Of a DNA stretch of 64,000 bases, positions 47,677 to 61,200 are shown one piece after another (position 1 is the stretch's first letter; every line of letters begins with the position of its first letter). Origin of the DNA: Callaeas wilsoni (lineage: Eukaryota; Chordata; Aves; Passeriformes; Callaeidae). The notes beneath the pieces are model-generated. The model did no database searches. It saw nothing but the letters and a program-made list of their open reading frames with translations, and was not told where the DNA came from. The translations under genes were made by a program, and so were the position numbers. Location of the stretch: positions 89,968 to 153,967 of the forward strand of contig VWPU01012239.1 in NCBI GenBank assembly GCA_013398955.1, given 5' to 3'.

Positions 47677-49922
47677 CTGCGGAACGGGACACGGCGTGAG
47701 GCCGCAGCGGCAGCGGGGCACACCGACGGGAAACTGCTGCGGGACGCAGCCCCGCTCCAAGCTGCTCCGAAACATGCTGCTGTTCGCTAATTGTTAGCTG
47801 GATTTACGGGCTTTTCTGAAGAAGCTGACGACTGTCAGCCCATTTAATTCACGGAATCAGAAATAGAACATGCAGGCTGCTGACCTGGCAAGAAAAATTG
47901 TCAAACCTGGGATTAGAACTTTAATTAAACTGCAATCTCTTTCCATCCCCTCAATCACCGAGTGTCATCCAACACAAACCCTTTTCCCATAAAGTACCTA
48001 AATCTCATCCACAAAGCGTCACGACACACACACAGTGTCTGGACATCCGTGCTGTGTTTTAATGTCACTGCTTGCTTCCAGGCGGTGCCATCACCGTGCT
48101 AAGCCCAGCGTGCCCATTGCCACAGACCTGATGCCAAGGAGCAGGCACCTGAGGCTTGGCCTTGCACAGTGACTCACACACGTGCAAAGTTAATGCAAAA
48201 TGCTGCCCCTGCAGTGTGCCAGCGTTGTCACACACTTCACAAGGGTGGCAAGAGACTCAAAGGGGGATGCAATGTTGAACCACCTTCCCAAGGTGCCACT
48301 TTCCCCCCATGCTATTTGCTCCTGTGGAAGGCTTCAGAGGCTTTCACGTGGGGGTCGTGTGTGTGTGCTCTGTAGATCAGACAGCACAGATCACGACAGC
48401 ACCACAACATTATACAACAAAGCTTTTAGGAGGAGAAGGGAAACAGAACTTCTTCAATTAAACCACAGGGATATTTTAGTGAGCAGAATGTAACTACTCA
48501 AGTTGCAATTTGGGTAGGATGCAAGAAAACACATCTCAAAGTGAAATGTGATCCTTAATGACTGCAAGTGGACTGGGCAGGGGTCATATTTCTCATTAGA
48601 AACCTGGCAAATGTAGTATTATTCCCTCCTCCAACCTTTTGGAGGCATTCATTCAGCCCAGGTCAGAGCTCTGAGTCATCAGCTCAGTGCCTTGCAGTTG
48701 CTGAAATTGGTTATTAAACTCTTCGTCTAAACAGAAAATAAGAGAAATCTTTCCATTTTAATGTTTTAAGACTTTCAGTGAGAAGAACATGTTGCCAACA
48801 CAAAGTGCCAGACCTGATCCAGCAAAGCACAAAAGTATTAATCATTTAATAATTTGAAAAGCAATTAAAAAACCCCTTCATAACAACACTTAACCTTTCA
48901 GTAATGCTTACGGGGGACAAAAATGCTGTATTTGTTAATTGATACTATGGCTGGCTAGAGGCAGGGCTTCCTCCTTCCAGAGGCTGCTGAGCTGTCAGTT
49001 TGGGCTGGACTGTGAGAAGACCAGCTGCAAGGCTGGGAACATTTGGGGATGGGGGTGGGGGTGTTGTCTGGATGCCTGCCCATTACAGTCTGACCTGGAA
49101 AGGAGCATTTTCCACTGGTAATGATATTTCTGTATCTCAGTCCACCAGTCCAGAACGAATGGGCTGTGCTCTTAGTCAAGATTGATGAGTGCAGTGGTTA
49201 ATAAACACTAATGATTCCTGGCACTTTCCCTCTGCTCTTCCTTGTCCTGACATGGCCTCTTCAGCTGAAGCATCTTGCGTTAAATTACTAATGAGCAAAC
49301 TTAAAACAAACTGGAATTAATAAAGTTAGTCAAATTAGTTCTTTCTTGTGAAAGCACCATTAGAGCAAAGTCCTGCAGCACTGTGGCTCCCAGACACAAT
49401 AACAAATCATTAATGCTTACACAATCTTTTTTTTTTTGGGCTTTTTGTAAGGAAAAGCAGGCTCCAAATATCCAACCCACTCGTCTTCCAGTGAAAGAGA
49501 AAGGGGAGACATAAACGGCATGTTGAGTCGGTGCACAGTAACATCTATAAGGTGCTTAGTAAAAGTCCTCCCTGAAGCCTTGTTTTCTTGGAGAACAAAT
49601 GAATACAAATTGCCAAAGAGCAAGAAGCTCTCCCAGACATGTAGGCTGCAGTTAGCATAGAAGATGAGGCTGCTTGTGGCCCACATCATGACTCAAAGAG
49701 ACCCTGGCCCGGCTTCAAATTGCACACAACTTGCAAACTGCACAAGTTCCATCCGTACCAAGCAGGGGCATGTAATACAAGTTTCTTTTTCCTTCCAGTG
49801 TTCCATCTGGGAAGAACTGACTGGGGCAACCACTACGAAACTTCCATGTTACCTGCCTTACACAGGCAGATACTGATTTCTGGACTTCAGGAAATGGCTG
49901 CAGTAAAAAGGGCAATTTGTTT

Positions 49923-49977
49923 TTGTTTTTAGGTCACAATTGTCAAAACGCAACTTGTTTTTAGGTCGCGATTATCA
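49923..49977. repeat. Imperfect 32-bp tandem repeat
   Basis: ttgtttttaggtcacaattg at 49923 recurs as ttgtttttaggtcgcgatta at 49955, about 1.7 copies. It is a small local duplication inside the first SEMA6D intron. Confidence 0.7.
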
Positions 49978-52900
49978 TGGCCAATACGCAGCAAACTGTC
50001 ACAAAAGCAGACAGGAAACAACCGAAATGCCAGGTAAACAAAGACAGTATCAGTTCTCTCCGTTTCAAATTTCAGGCGGGATATCAAACTCCCTAAAAAA
50101 AAGTGAAGTTTTGTAAATGTAAATCCACGGGATGTGTTTCCCCAGAGACTGCATCCAGAGCAGAAACAAACTCACATTTATGTCTTCCCCACAAAACCTT
50201 CCAACATCTCAGGATACGTCAGAGATGAACTCCGAGAACATACAGGACAGGAATAGTTATGTTCAGCAATCTAAATAAACATCATCTATCACAAATCTCT
50301 ATCAAAGAAAATACCTACATGAAGCACAGACCTTTGTCACAACAAGACAGGAAAGCAGTCATATTGCTGCACTGGATCAGCAAACCACAGGTAATCACTT
50401 CTCACCAGCCAGGCAAGTACAGATTTCTTTATTATTTTGCTTGTAAAATTATTAAAAGAATATTAACAGTAGCTCAGCTTTCCAGCTACATATGAAAAGA
50501 AAATGCACCTGCTTCAAGAGGCTCTTAAATGCAGCTTTTATCTGGTTGGACACAGGCTTGAGATCAGAACCACTGAAGAGAGAACAAACTGGGAAGAACA
50601 GCTGTTTCCTGGATAATCAGAAAAATGGGCTCCATCTAGCCCTTGGAGCAGGGGTTTATGACAGCCAGGTGTAGCCTTCTGGTAGACACAGATAGGCTGG
50701 TGTGAAAGACGTAATTCCTGCCGCTTTCAAACCTTTTAGTAGAGGCCACTACTGGGGACTACAAATAACAATGCTGAAATATCTGTTAGGCCTGGAATAG
50801 CTGATTACGAAATGCTGGCAATGTCTACCTTCAAGAAAATGCAGAAAACATTTATACTCTGGGTTTGATTATTTTCCCCGCCAGGATTCAGCCCAGTCTT
50901 TGATTAATTTCTCTTATAAATTGCATTCCTAGCATTTCTGCTAGAAAACAATCCGTGGCAAGTGCAATGTTTGGAAATTACCATATTGCTATCCTTGTTT
51001 TGCAGCTGGGGAATTGAGGCACAGATCAAGGCTGAATTTGTGACCCAAGGCCAACCACTAAAAAAGCCTTTTCAAAGGTTCTGAGCTGCTCGGGGTCAGA
51101 TGTGCTCCGTCCTTGCAGCACGGGCACGCTGGCCAGTGTTCCTCAGGTGAAAAGCTGGTTACAGATCAGAGCTCCTCTGCCCACGTGGCCTAGGCCATAA
51201 TGAGTTGTGTCTGCAAGGAGAAAGAACTAGAGGTGTTAAATGTTAACTGGTGGCAAAAGTCCACCTTGTTAAGGAGGCGAGCAGCCTGCCTGAAGCAGGC
51301 CTCAGGGAGATGCTCTTGGTCAAATGGGAGGCAGGCAGTTGTCCCAAGTAATAAACTGGCTCTTTGTGGCTGCCACCTTTCAATCTCAGATAGAAATCCC
51401 ATCCTTCAATTCCTGATTGGGGGAATCCAGAGAAGCAGGATATAATTTCTGTTAAAATATGAGCCTGCCTTCAAACAATCACACATGAAGGGGAACAGGC
51501 TGGTGTTTCTTGCCCATTAATCTACTCCAGCCTTTGACAACGTGCTGGTGACGCTCCATCAATCATCTTTCCGTGCACTGCCACGTAAAAGAGAAGGGGG
51601 AAGGGAAAGGGCATTCAGCCAGCTGGGGAGAAGCAACATATAAAATGGCTTCAAACCAGACTGATGCAATATCTTCTACTTACTGAAAAAAAAAAAAAAT
51701 CTTAAAAATCTCCTTAACAAGATAAACGCTTCTCAAAATGCTAAGCACAGATAGGAGTGCAGTACAGCAAATCCAGGCTCCAGTTCAAGACAGGTCAGAA
51801 CAAAAGATACATCCCAAAAGTTAGCTCACTTGTGGAGAGTTTGGCAAGGAATGGAGGAAAGGGTTGCAACAATACAAGCTGAGTAAATGACTACATCACC
51901 TTCCTCCCCCACCAGACTCAGGCTGTTAGGTGAGAATAAGGATACCCTCTGTGCCTGGAAGTACAAGTTGGCCATAATGTTGAAGGGGGACAGGTAGAAT
52001 CGATTAGCAATATGCTGAGCTTAGACAATTTATGTTGATGTGGTTTCCCACAATCCCAGCTGACTGGGCTTGGACAGGTCAGGAAATCCCTGCTGTCCTC
52101 TGTGTCTTCCTGCATGCAAATGGCTCCCTGAGGGCACTAATTAGTGCAAAGGCATTGACGAGTGTCTTTCTCAGATGCTACCTTCTGAAATTTTGAGCAT
52201 GAAACCACTCTAATAATAAGGTAAAAGTTAAAACAAAATACAACATCTTTTACGACTGCTTGTTCACAGAAGCCCAATGAGTTTCTCAGGGCCTACAGCT
52301 GAGACTTCAGTTCCTGGTGTAGAGCAAAGCTGATCCTGTGCAACACCCAGCACCTTCCACTGAGCCCCTGAAACAAGCCCTGCTGAGGGTCACAGGGCAG
52401 CCTCGGGCAGCGCCTTCAGGGCACCGAGCCCTTGGCCAAAGCAGTGCCTTGGAGCTCTTTAACCAGAACACTCAAGCAACAGAGATCTGTTGACCAGGCT
52501 AGAGCAAGTCAGAGATTCCACCTGCAACCAAATAAAGGCTGAATGGGAACTTACTTGTGTTTAGCACCTCTCCCCTTTTTTTTTGGATGCAAAAGACTAG
52601 TGTAGAAAGGTTAAAAATCTTGTTTACTACAGCCTCAGGGATTACCTTTTGATGTACGAATCACTAAAGGTCTACTAACAGCAGTTAAAAAACACTCTCT
52701 GAAAAGGGTATGGTTCAAATTCTGGGCTTCATGAAGTTAAAAGCCTGCTGGCAGTGACTCTGCTTTAGGGGGCTGAGGATTTGCACCTGAGTTTACTTGC
52801 TGATGGTAACTGCTGCCAGGTGGGAGAAGTTCAACTTCTTGAGCCAGCTGCAGAGAGAAGACAGCTCGCGAGTGAGTGCAGAGTACAGAGAGGGAGGGTG

Positions 52901-55900
52901 TTGCTCAATTTCAGTTTGTCAACCAGGTTAATCTTTTCAAAAGATAAAACATTCAGAAGAAAATATGAAGGTGGTACAGGCTGCCTTTAGGGGTGCCCTG
53001 GACTTGTAGAAATGCACCCATTGGCAACCATAGATGTACCAGAACATTCACTCAGAATAGCACCTAATCCCTGCTGTGACTGGAATAAAGTAAGTCCAGG
53101 GCAGAGCCACACACTGGGGAAACCAGGCAAAAGCGTGTTTTGGTAATCAAAATATGCAAATGAAGCCTTTTGTTACCATCTGAGTCAAAATATAAGACCA
53201 GCATGGCCCAGGGTCAAGTGCCTTGAACTCTAGAGGGGGAGCCAACAATTCTTCTTCCTACCTCTATTTTTTTGGTCTTGGTCTTTTTTTCCTATGTCTT
53301 ACTGTGTGAAATGTGTATGATGAGTCATCTGCTTATAAGCCAGAAATTATTCCACATAGAATGCAACATTTGCCTTAAAAATCTGTATCAGTATTTATGA
53401 CATGAAAGGCAGGGGATTAGATTCCCATTTTAGGTCATATGTATACATATTTTCCAATGAAGCAATTGCATTATAGCGTGGTAAGTCTTCCCAAACAGGG
53501 ATACAACAGCCAGCATCAATGCAAGTGTGATTTTCTTTATAATTCTTTTTAATGTCATTCCAGTATGTGTTTCTTCTAATGAAGGCTGACTTCAATAAAG
53601 TTCCTGAAGGCAATGCCTGACACAGAGGTTTACTGTACATTCAAATCTTAGAGATTCTCTATGATGTGATAAATCCATGTTGTGGAATTTGGTGACAGAT
53701 TGTTTCAGCTAATTATCAAATAACACAGGAAAATATTTGTGGCTATAATGAAAGAAAGGTACTTAATTCTTGTAGGCCCTTTTAGGAACATGAAGCATGA
53801 TTTTTTTATAAATGAATAGGTAATAAAAACTCTTTCTGTCCTATAAAGGTACACCCAAATGTAAACTTGCAGTATGCAGCCATCCTTACTTTTTATAACA
53901 ACTTTAAAGTCTGCAGCGCTGAAGAAAAAATTTAAGATATTTAGAGCTGAGATATTAATTGAGCATGAAAGTGCAAATAACAGGTCTGTTATTTTAAGAT
54001 AATACTTGACTTCTTTTAAGGATTCTGCATTAACACCTCTTGATCTATGCCTAAGTAAAAAAAAGATAGTTTAATATTAAAGTGATGAAACCCTACCACT
54101 GAGTATCACAGCTTTCATCTTAATTGGCTTATGGCACTGCCAGCTACACTTCAGTTGTTTGCAGGCTTTGAACGTTGCAGTGAGCGCACCCCTCTTGCTC
54201 TAGAACGAGCTGACAGAACTTGCAAAATGGATGGGGTGACTTTTAATGATGCAAGTGTTTAGTGGTTGATTAGAAGCACTTTGAGGGCTAAATTCTCCTG
54301 TGATCAAAAATTTACTTCAACACTAGATAGTTTCAGCAGCAAAGGAAGTAAAATGCTGAGCAAACTCTAAGTGATTGCCTCAATTATGGTTATTTTAAGT
54401 TAATTTTTGGGACTGAATGTTAACTACCTTCCCTTGTAAGAGTGACACAAAAGTCCTGCACCTGAAACCAACCTTTGATTTCAGCTCACATCTATGGTCA
54501 AATCTGTTCTGTTTTGCAAAGGTCCTGCAGGACATGCTTTCCTTGCAAGTTTGCCAGGGCTGGGCTATCAGTGATAGAGTGCAAGGTGCTTTAACTTAAG
54601 CATTGCTCTGGATTCACCGTTTTAGCAGACCTGCATTTCATTAATTCAAACTGCTCATGCCCAACTGGGACTGCCCTAGGATATACTAAATTTATTTGTG
54701 GAAGTGTCCATGGAGCAGTGCAGAGAATGTCAGTACAATGACGTTTGTTCCATACTCTCGGCCCTGGACCCTCCATTAATTCCTGGCCATGGGCAGCTCT
54801 GGTAACAGGAACTCCTACCCCTGCCCTGACCCCACCCCGGGGAAAGCAAAGCTGCCCTGCTGGGGAGAGGAGCTGTGGCTCATCAGGGTGAAGTCCTGAG
54901 CACCTCCAGCTCCCAGTCGTCTCAGAGATGTCTGATGCTTTTGATTAATGCATTTTAGACCAAAATACTTCTATCCTGAGAACCCTTAAACCATAATGGC
55001 AAAGACCTAATTACCTACAGTAGTACATACAGGCTTGGATGTAGGTTCAGTAACAGCCAAACTGCCCTCCTTGGCCTGAAACAACAGCCTAAAACCTGGA
55101 TCAAAGTATGACTTTTCCTCCCTCTATGAGGGTTGGCTCCAAGTGTGGATGAGTGCTGTAGGTGAAGGAAGTCAGTGTTCTTCCTGGAAGCCTGCAGAAC
55201 ATGATTTACATAGCAAAACTGCCACTCATTTCAGCATGATTAAGCATCATCTGATAAGGCAACTCTGAGACAGGCATAAACCAGTATTTGCAGGTGAGGA
55301 CATAATGAAGGTCTCAGGCACAACTTGCACAAGTCCAGCTGACGCCACAGCCAAGGGAGTTGCTAGCAGCACCCCGGGCCTGCTGTCTGCCAGCCCTGCT
55401 GTCTCCCAGCCCTGCAGAAAGCAGCCTAAGCAGCCTTCCCCCTGAGCAGGGCTGCAGCCCTGATCCTGAGATAAGTGCTGCCCATTTGAGTCCTGGCTGC
55501 AGCCCAGGAGGTCAAGGTTTGCCTACTGGATGAAGTGAATGGGATGTTTTGAAATGGAAGGAAGGTTTGGGGGAAGGAATATGCCCCAACAAGCAGGGCA
55601 AACGAAGAAAAAAGGGATTTGCACTGTGGAAAGGGCACATCTGCTGTTCAACAGGCTGTGCCTCAGACAATGTTGCTGTCAACCTCACTCCAGAAAGCAT
55701 CACTTCTTTCCACCCACTGCTCTCCCCTGCTACAAACATCCCTCCAGCATCTCATCACTGTGCATTGCTGGAGCATTGCTGGCTTGAGTTGCTGCTGCTG
55801 GGGAAAAGGCTGCTGCATGTCACTGCTCTCACTTCAGAGAGAAAGTAAATGGCTGCGGAAAATGCAAAGGGAGAGCCGGGAGAAGACTCAACTGGCAGGA

Positions 55901-58224
55901 AGCACATGAGAGATCTTAAGCACTGTGCTGGTATTCTCAGTATGCCATTCTCAGGGCTGGAGCGGTCAGCCAGCCCTGCCTGCAAGAATACTGCCTACAG
56001 AGACTGGGGAGCAGTGTGTTTTTAACTAGTCCTGGCTTTTCTGCACAGACAAATCTGGTAGCTGGCCACCCAGTTACCCAGTTGTACATGCAAAGCATGT
56101 GCTCTGCCCCTTTCCTGGGCACAATTACACATACAAAACACAGGCATGAAAACCTGGAGGAACCTTGAGCTCAAAGTTAACAATTACTATTATCTTGTTA
56201 TGATTAAAGATTAACTATGCCAGTGAAAGGATGTGTTATGAAATGTCTTTCCCACGCTGATGGTAAATAGAGAGTTTTGTTTTCTTGGGTTTAGTTTGGT
56301 TTTTTTTTTATCTCAAAGTCTTCTCAGGATTTGGAGTAATTGTTTAAACTGCTGCTTTTATTTACCATAATACCAAAATGTTGTCACTTGCCACGTGACT
56401 GCTCATACTTTCATTTGAGATGTCGTGCAGAAACACATGGAAATCTGGTGAAGGCAAACCAATTTTAGAACATGTTCCGAGCAATTGTTTTGTAGCACTG
56501 CCCTACAGTATGAAGTCGCTTCCATTTCTTAAATTGCCTAATCAAATGCAGACTCTGTTCCAGTCACGCTAAATTTTCACATAATGGCAGAAAAATACTT
56601 CTTTCTAGCCTAGCACTGAACAGTCGGATCACATTATCACATTTGCTGCTTTTGTAGTCTCCAAGTGTGTATTTGTAAAAGTATGTATATACATATTCAC
56701 AGGGGAGAGGGGGAACCTCGGTGCTCATGCTGTGAGACCCTGGGCATGGTCAGAGGGACAGGGACATGCCTTGAGAGGTGCCTGTGCTGAGGGTCTTTTG
56801 GGGGGACCTGGCTTAACAGAAATGCAGAGTAGTGGTGAAAAATTTATTTTTATTTATTTAGAAATCAGATGTATTAGTGCAGAATTTGACCTGGCGGATT
56901 CCTTGCCCTGCAGTCTGTTGAAGTTATTAAACTGATATAAATGCAGTAAGGTAAACTACACCTATTTGTTGCCAGTTTGGGGCTGGAGACAGGACTGGTG
57001 ACATGTGCAGCCATGGCTATCCCTGCTCTAGGTCCCAAGCTTGGGCACATCCCTGTGTTGATTCACATTTGGGGACCTCTGTACCACAGAACTGATCCTT
57101 TCCACAGAGCAAACACAACCTGCAGAGCCCATCCAGGCAGTGTTTGCAGCTGCATGCAGCCTGCTGGGCACCAGCTCTCCTTCCTCCCTCTCTTTTTCTT
57201 GGGCTCCACTGCCTCATGATAACATCCACTCTGCAAGACAGGGAAATATTTGCATCACAACACTTTGGCTTTTTGACTAGTGAGCCACAGAGAAGTCACA
57301 GATTGGACCTTTAAAAGTAAAATTAAAAAAAATACTCCAATCAGTAACATATGGACTGCAAGTGCTTGAATCAAGGTCAGAAGGAAATCTGTGCCAAATC
57401 AGGGAACGAGACTTAGGGCTTTAAAGCTTTCTAACACAGCCTGTCCCATTCTCTCTTCCACACTGGCCTCCCCAGATCCCCAATACAATTACAATGTTTC
57501 CTTAAATCCTTGTGTTGTCACTGGTAATATTGGCCAGTGTAACAACATGACGAGATAATCGTACCTACCCCCCACACTATTTACATCTGCAGGTCTATTT
57601 TTCTTACTCATCTGCACCAAACATTTAGGTTTATGCTGGCACAGCTTGCTGCTGAAGACCACTGTTTAGCCATGAGCAGTGTTTATGTTTTTGGTGAGGA
57701 TGAAAACCTGATGCTTTAGGGGAAGGAAAAGCCATAATCTACTCTCACAGTAAAACCTGTATAGTGGTACGCAAGACAAAAAAAAATTCTATCCCTACCC
57801 TTGCAGTAAATCAGATTAATCCCCAAAGCATGAGATTTGATTATTTTTGTCTGAGGCTATCATCAAGGAAAAAACCTACATAATGCTAAAAATATCCACA
57901 CAGCATTTTACTTTATGAAGAAAATATGATTTACTGAGCAAAAACAAATTACTGGCTTTTCGGTGTTAATCTTTGATAAACACGTGCTGGGTTAAAGAAA
58001 CTGTCACAGAGTGAAGTTTCCAAATTGAAAGAAACCATTCGACTCTGCAAGATTATCTCCCCCCTCCCTTATTACTTCTTTCAGGAGACACCTGGGGACA
58101 TTGTTCACACACTGTTGACAGCTTTCCCACTACTGCTTTTCCTCCGTTATCCGTTCCCTTCTCTTCGGCACTCATCCCCAGGTGGCAATACACAAAAGAG
58201 CTATATTTGCAAGGGGTGCCAAAG

Positions 58225-58254
58225 CTGGCTCTTGGACAACTGTCCAAGAGCCAG
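58225..58254. repeat. Perfect inverted repeat, 14-bp arms, 2-nt spacer
   Basis: ctggctcttggaca (58225-58238), spacer ac, tgtccaagagccag (58241-58254). The arms are exactly complementary. It lies between the CpG island and SEMA6D coding exon 1, inside the inferred first intron. Confidence 0.97.
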
Positions 58255-61200
58255 AGAGCCCTCTCCTGCCTTCCAGGTCGGTCGGTTCGAGTTGTTTCCG
58301 CAGGGCACTGACCCACCAGGCAGTGCTCTGGTATTTCACTCTCGAGAGCACTGCTTGGGGAACACGCACACCGCCTACACAGCCCCTTCTGGCTTTAGCT
58401 ACCATCACACCAACAGGCAGAGCCACGCTCCCTCATGCTGGGCTACATTCAAATGTCATCTAAAATTTTAATACTGCAGCCATTACTATACATGGAGGTT
58501 TTTGTAAATTAAATACACATTTTTCTTCTCTGTGGTCTTCCAAAATGCGATGGTTACACAGCCCGACGGGACACGCAGGTGTTCACACAACATGGGAAGG
58601 GGGTACCTGAATGGAGGCACAGCATAAACAAGGGCTTGACATACAAGCGTGAAGATTTTCTTTCGACCCCGAAGTGCAACTGTCATGATAGGCAGACACA
58701 GAAATAGCAGCAACACTTTGTGCTGGTGCTGCAGTCCCTGCCCACCCCCAGCACCCATACGCGCTCCTGGGAAGAGAGGCAGCAGCACTTGAAGGAAGTA
58801 CCTTTTGTTTCACACCACAATAAAGCTCTGAGGAAGGCCCTACCCGACATAGGTGTGAGCTGGTACTTTACCGCTGCTTGAGAAAGCAGAGTCCCAGCTG
58901 CCACGGCCATTTGGTAAAATAAAGATGAACTATGTAGCTCACATTAAGAAAAGCCTATTATTGCAGTAATAGCTGAACTGAGTGACCAGCTGATCAGCTC
59001 TCATCTCTTCTGAGGTTTCACTCCCACCGCTGGTGGGCAGCCAGTCTGTGATGCTGGTCCCCACTGCTCACTCGTTACCTTTCTAGATGAGCAACTCTGT
59101 GTTTGCCTCCCTGCTGTCCCTCACACACTTGAAGAGCCCCCTAGCACGCATCTGCCAATTAACTCCTCATTCTCATCCCAAGCCCTCTTCAAAGCTCCCC
59201 TTTGCCTCTGATGCCAAAGCGTGTGTGCCCCCTTTCCCGACACACGCAGCTCAGCTATGTTTAGGTGGCTTGTGCGCCAGCACAGCTGCTGATTATGCAG
59301 GTCAACACTGCTCTCCTGCTTCTAGAGGCCACTGCCCAACTGTACCCATCTGCCATCTCTTCTTTTAAACCATCCACTGTGGGAACAGGATCCATCCCTT
59401 TCATTCTGTGTTTTTCCAGTGCCTGTCCAATTAGAAATCTGGGCTGCAATTTGGCTCTTTGATGTAACGGTTAAAAAAAAAAGTAACGGCAACAACAAAC
59501 CTTTTTGCAGGAAGAGTCTCTGTGTGCAAATACGACCTCTGTTATGTTACCAAGGTCAGGCAGACCAAGGCCAATCTGCTGTGTGAGAATATAAATCAAA
59601 GCTGTCCAGGGACTGATTTAGTTTACAAGGTTTGTAACCATTCTGGACAGAACGAATGTCACTTGCTTGCTTGAGCTCCTTGCTCCTCCTCTTCCACCAC
59701 CACTTCTTTGCTCCTCCACTCCCACCAAGCCCCTCCCTTTCCACTAATACCTCTTGACCTCCTTTGCTCTTGAAAGCAAAAAGTTCTCTTTCAGCAAGAA
59801 AGCAGTGGCTCACACATGACAGACAGCCATGCCAGGCCAATTTATTTAAATTATGCAAAAATCTCAATAAGTAAAATTAGCAGAGAGTCACAAGTACATT
59901 CACCTGCTGGTTACCTGCCATTCACAGCACACATCAGAATTAAAACAACAAATCCTGTAACAACTTCTCTCCTATTGCATTCATAGATCTGCAAAACAAA
60001 CCAAGGAAAGCATCTGTAGCAAGTATTAGAGTCTGGGCACAGATCCTGTGAAATCACATGGTTTCCGTTGTGGAACTAAAAAGGCTTCTACAAGAATGTG
60101 TGAAATACACAGCCGAAATTCTCCATTTCTTTCTGTGCTCCTTGGCAGTTTGTGTGGCTAAGTTAAAGCGGCAAGTTCTCTTTCTTTAGCTGGCGCTTCC
60201 CAAGCACACTCCAGCCTGCACACTGAGTGCACACAGGATCCAGCCAGCAAGCTCCCTCTCGAGTATGGACAGAGTTAATGTAATCCCACTCCAAACAACA
60301 GGTTGCTGTCTCCAAACTGGAGCCTTGAAAAGCAAGAGTCCAACGGTTGCCTCACTCCTCCCATCCATTCTGTAGCCCTTCCTTCTGCAGGTGTGCACAC
60401 CGAGCTGCAGCGGGGCTGGGCAGGGGTGCCAGAATGAAAGAAACTTCACGTTCTGGATGTTAACTTTAGTTACCATAGCCAGACAATGCTGCCAGTGGCG
60501 TGGAAGAAAAAATTGCTGTAGCCAGCTGTGCTGTTCACAGTCGGGTGGTTTCTGTGTAGCTCCAAATGGTTATGGAGCCAGTAGCCTGTTGTGGCCAAGG
60601 ACAGGATGATGGATTGTCTACACACACTGTCCAAGCAGGGAGAATGGCAGAAGTTCACTTCAGGGTTGTTAAAATGCTAATCTGGGTTAGTTAACAAAAG
60701 CCGAATGGAATAGAAAAGTTAGGGAAATAAATACTACTCATATGTTATATATACGCACTACAGATTTGATCTCTGTGGTTAACACAAACATTTGACTTTG
60801 GAAGTGGGACAATTCAACAGTCGTCCTGTCTGAATAAACTGAATCAACTTCTGATATTAGCTGTACTGTAATTACTGTCAAGCCACGACGAGGGAAAGCA
60901 GGCTATGGCACACAACACACAGCTCCACAAACAGCATCGAAAGGGCAGTAATACTATTCTCACTGCACACCTCTTCCATGTGACATGGGAACAAATCAGA
61001 ACCCACTTTCTTTTGAACTTAAGGCTGGCAGCTATTCACAGAACAAGTAACAGCTTAATAAAATGGCTTAGATGGATTTTAACAGTAACTGCAGTAGCTT
61101 ATCGGATGCGTAAGAAGAGATCATCTGTTCGAGCAGCAGTTTTGACGAAAGCGACATTTGAACTGTTTTAATTACATACAGAGTTGCTAAGACTGAAAAT

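Noticed and set aside
47344..47797. Plus-strand ORFs over the first coding exon
   Set aside because: They are antisense shadows of the GC-rich SEMA6D exon 1.
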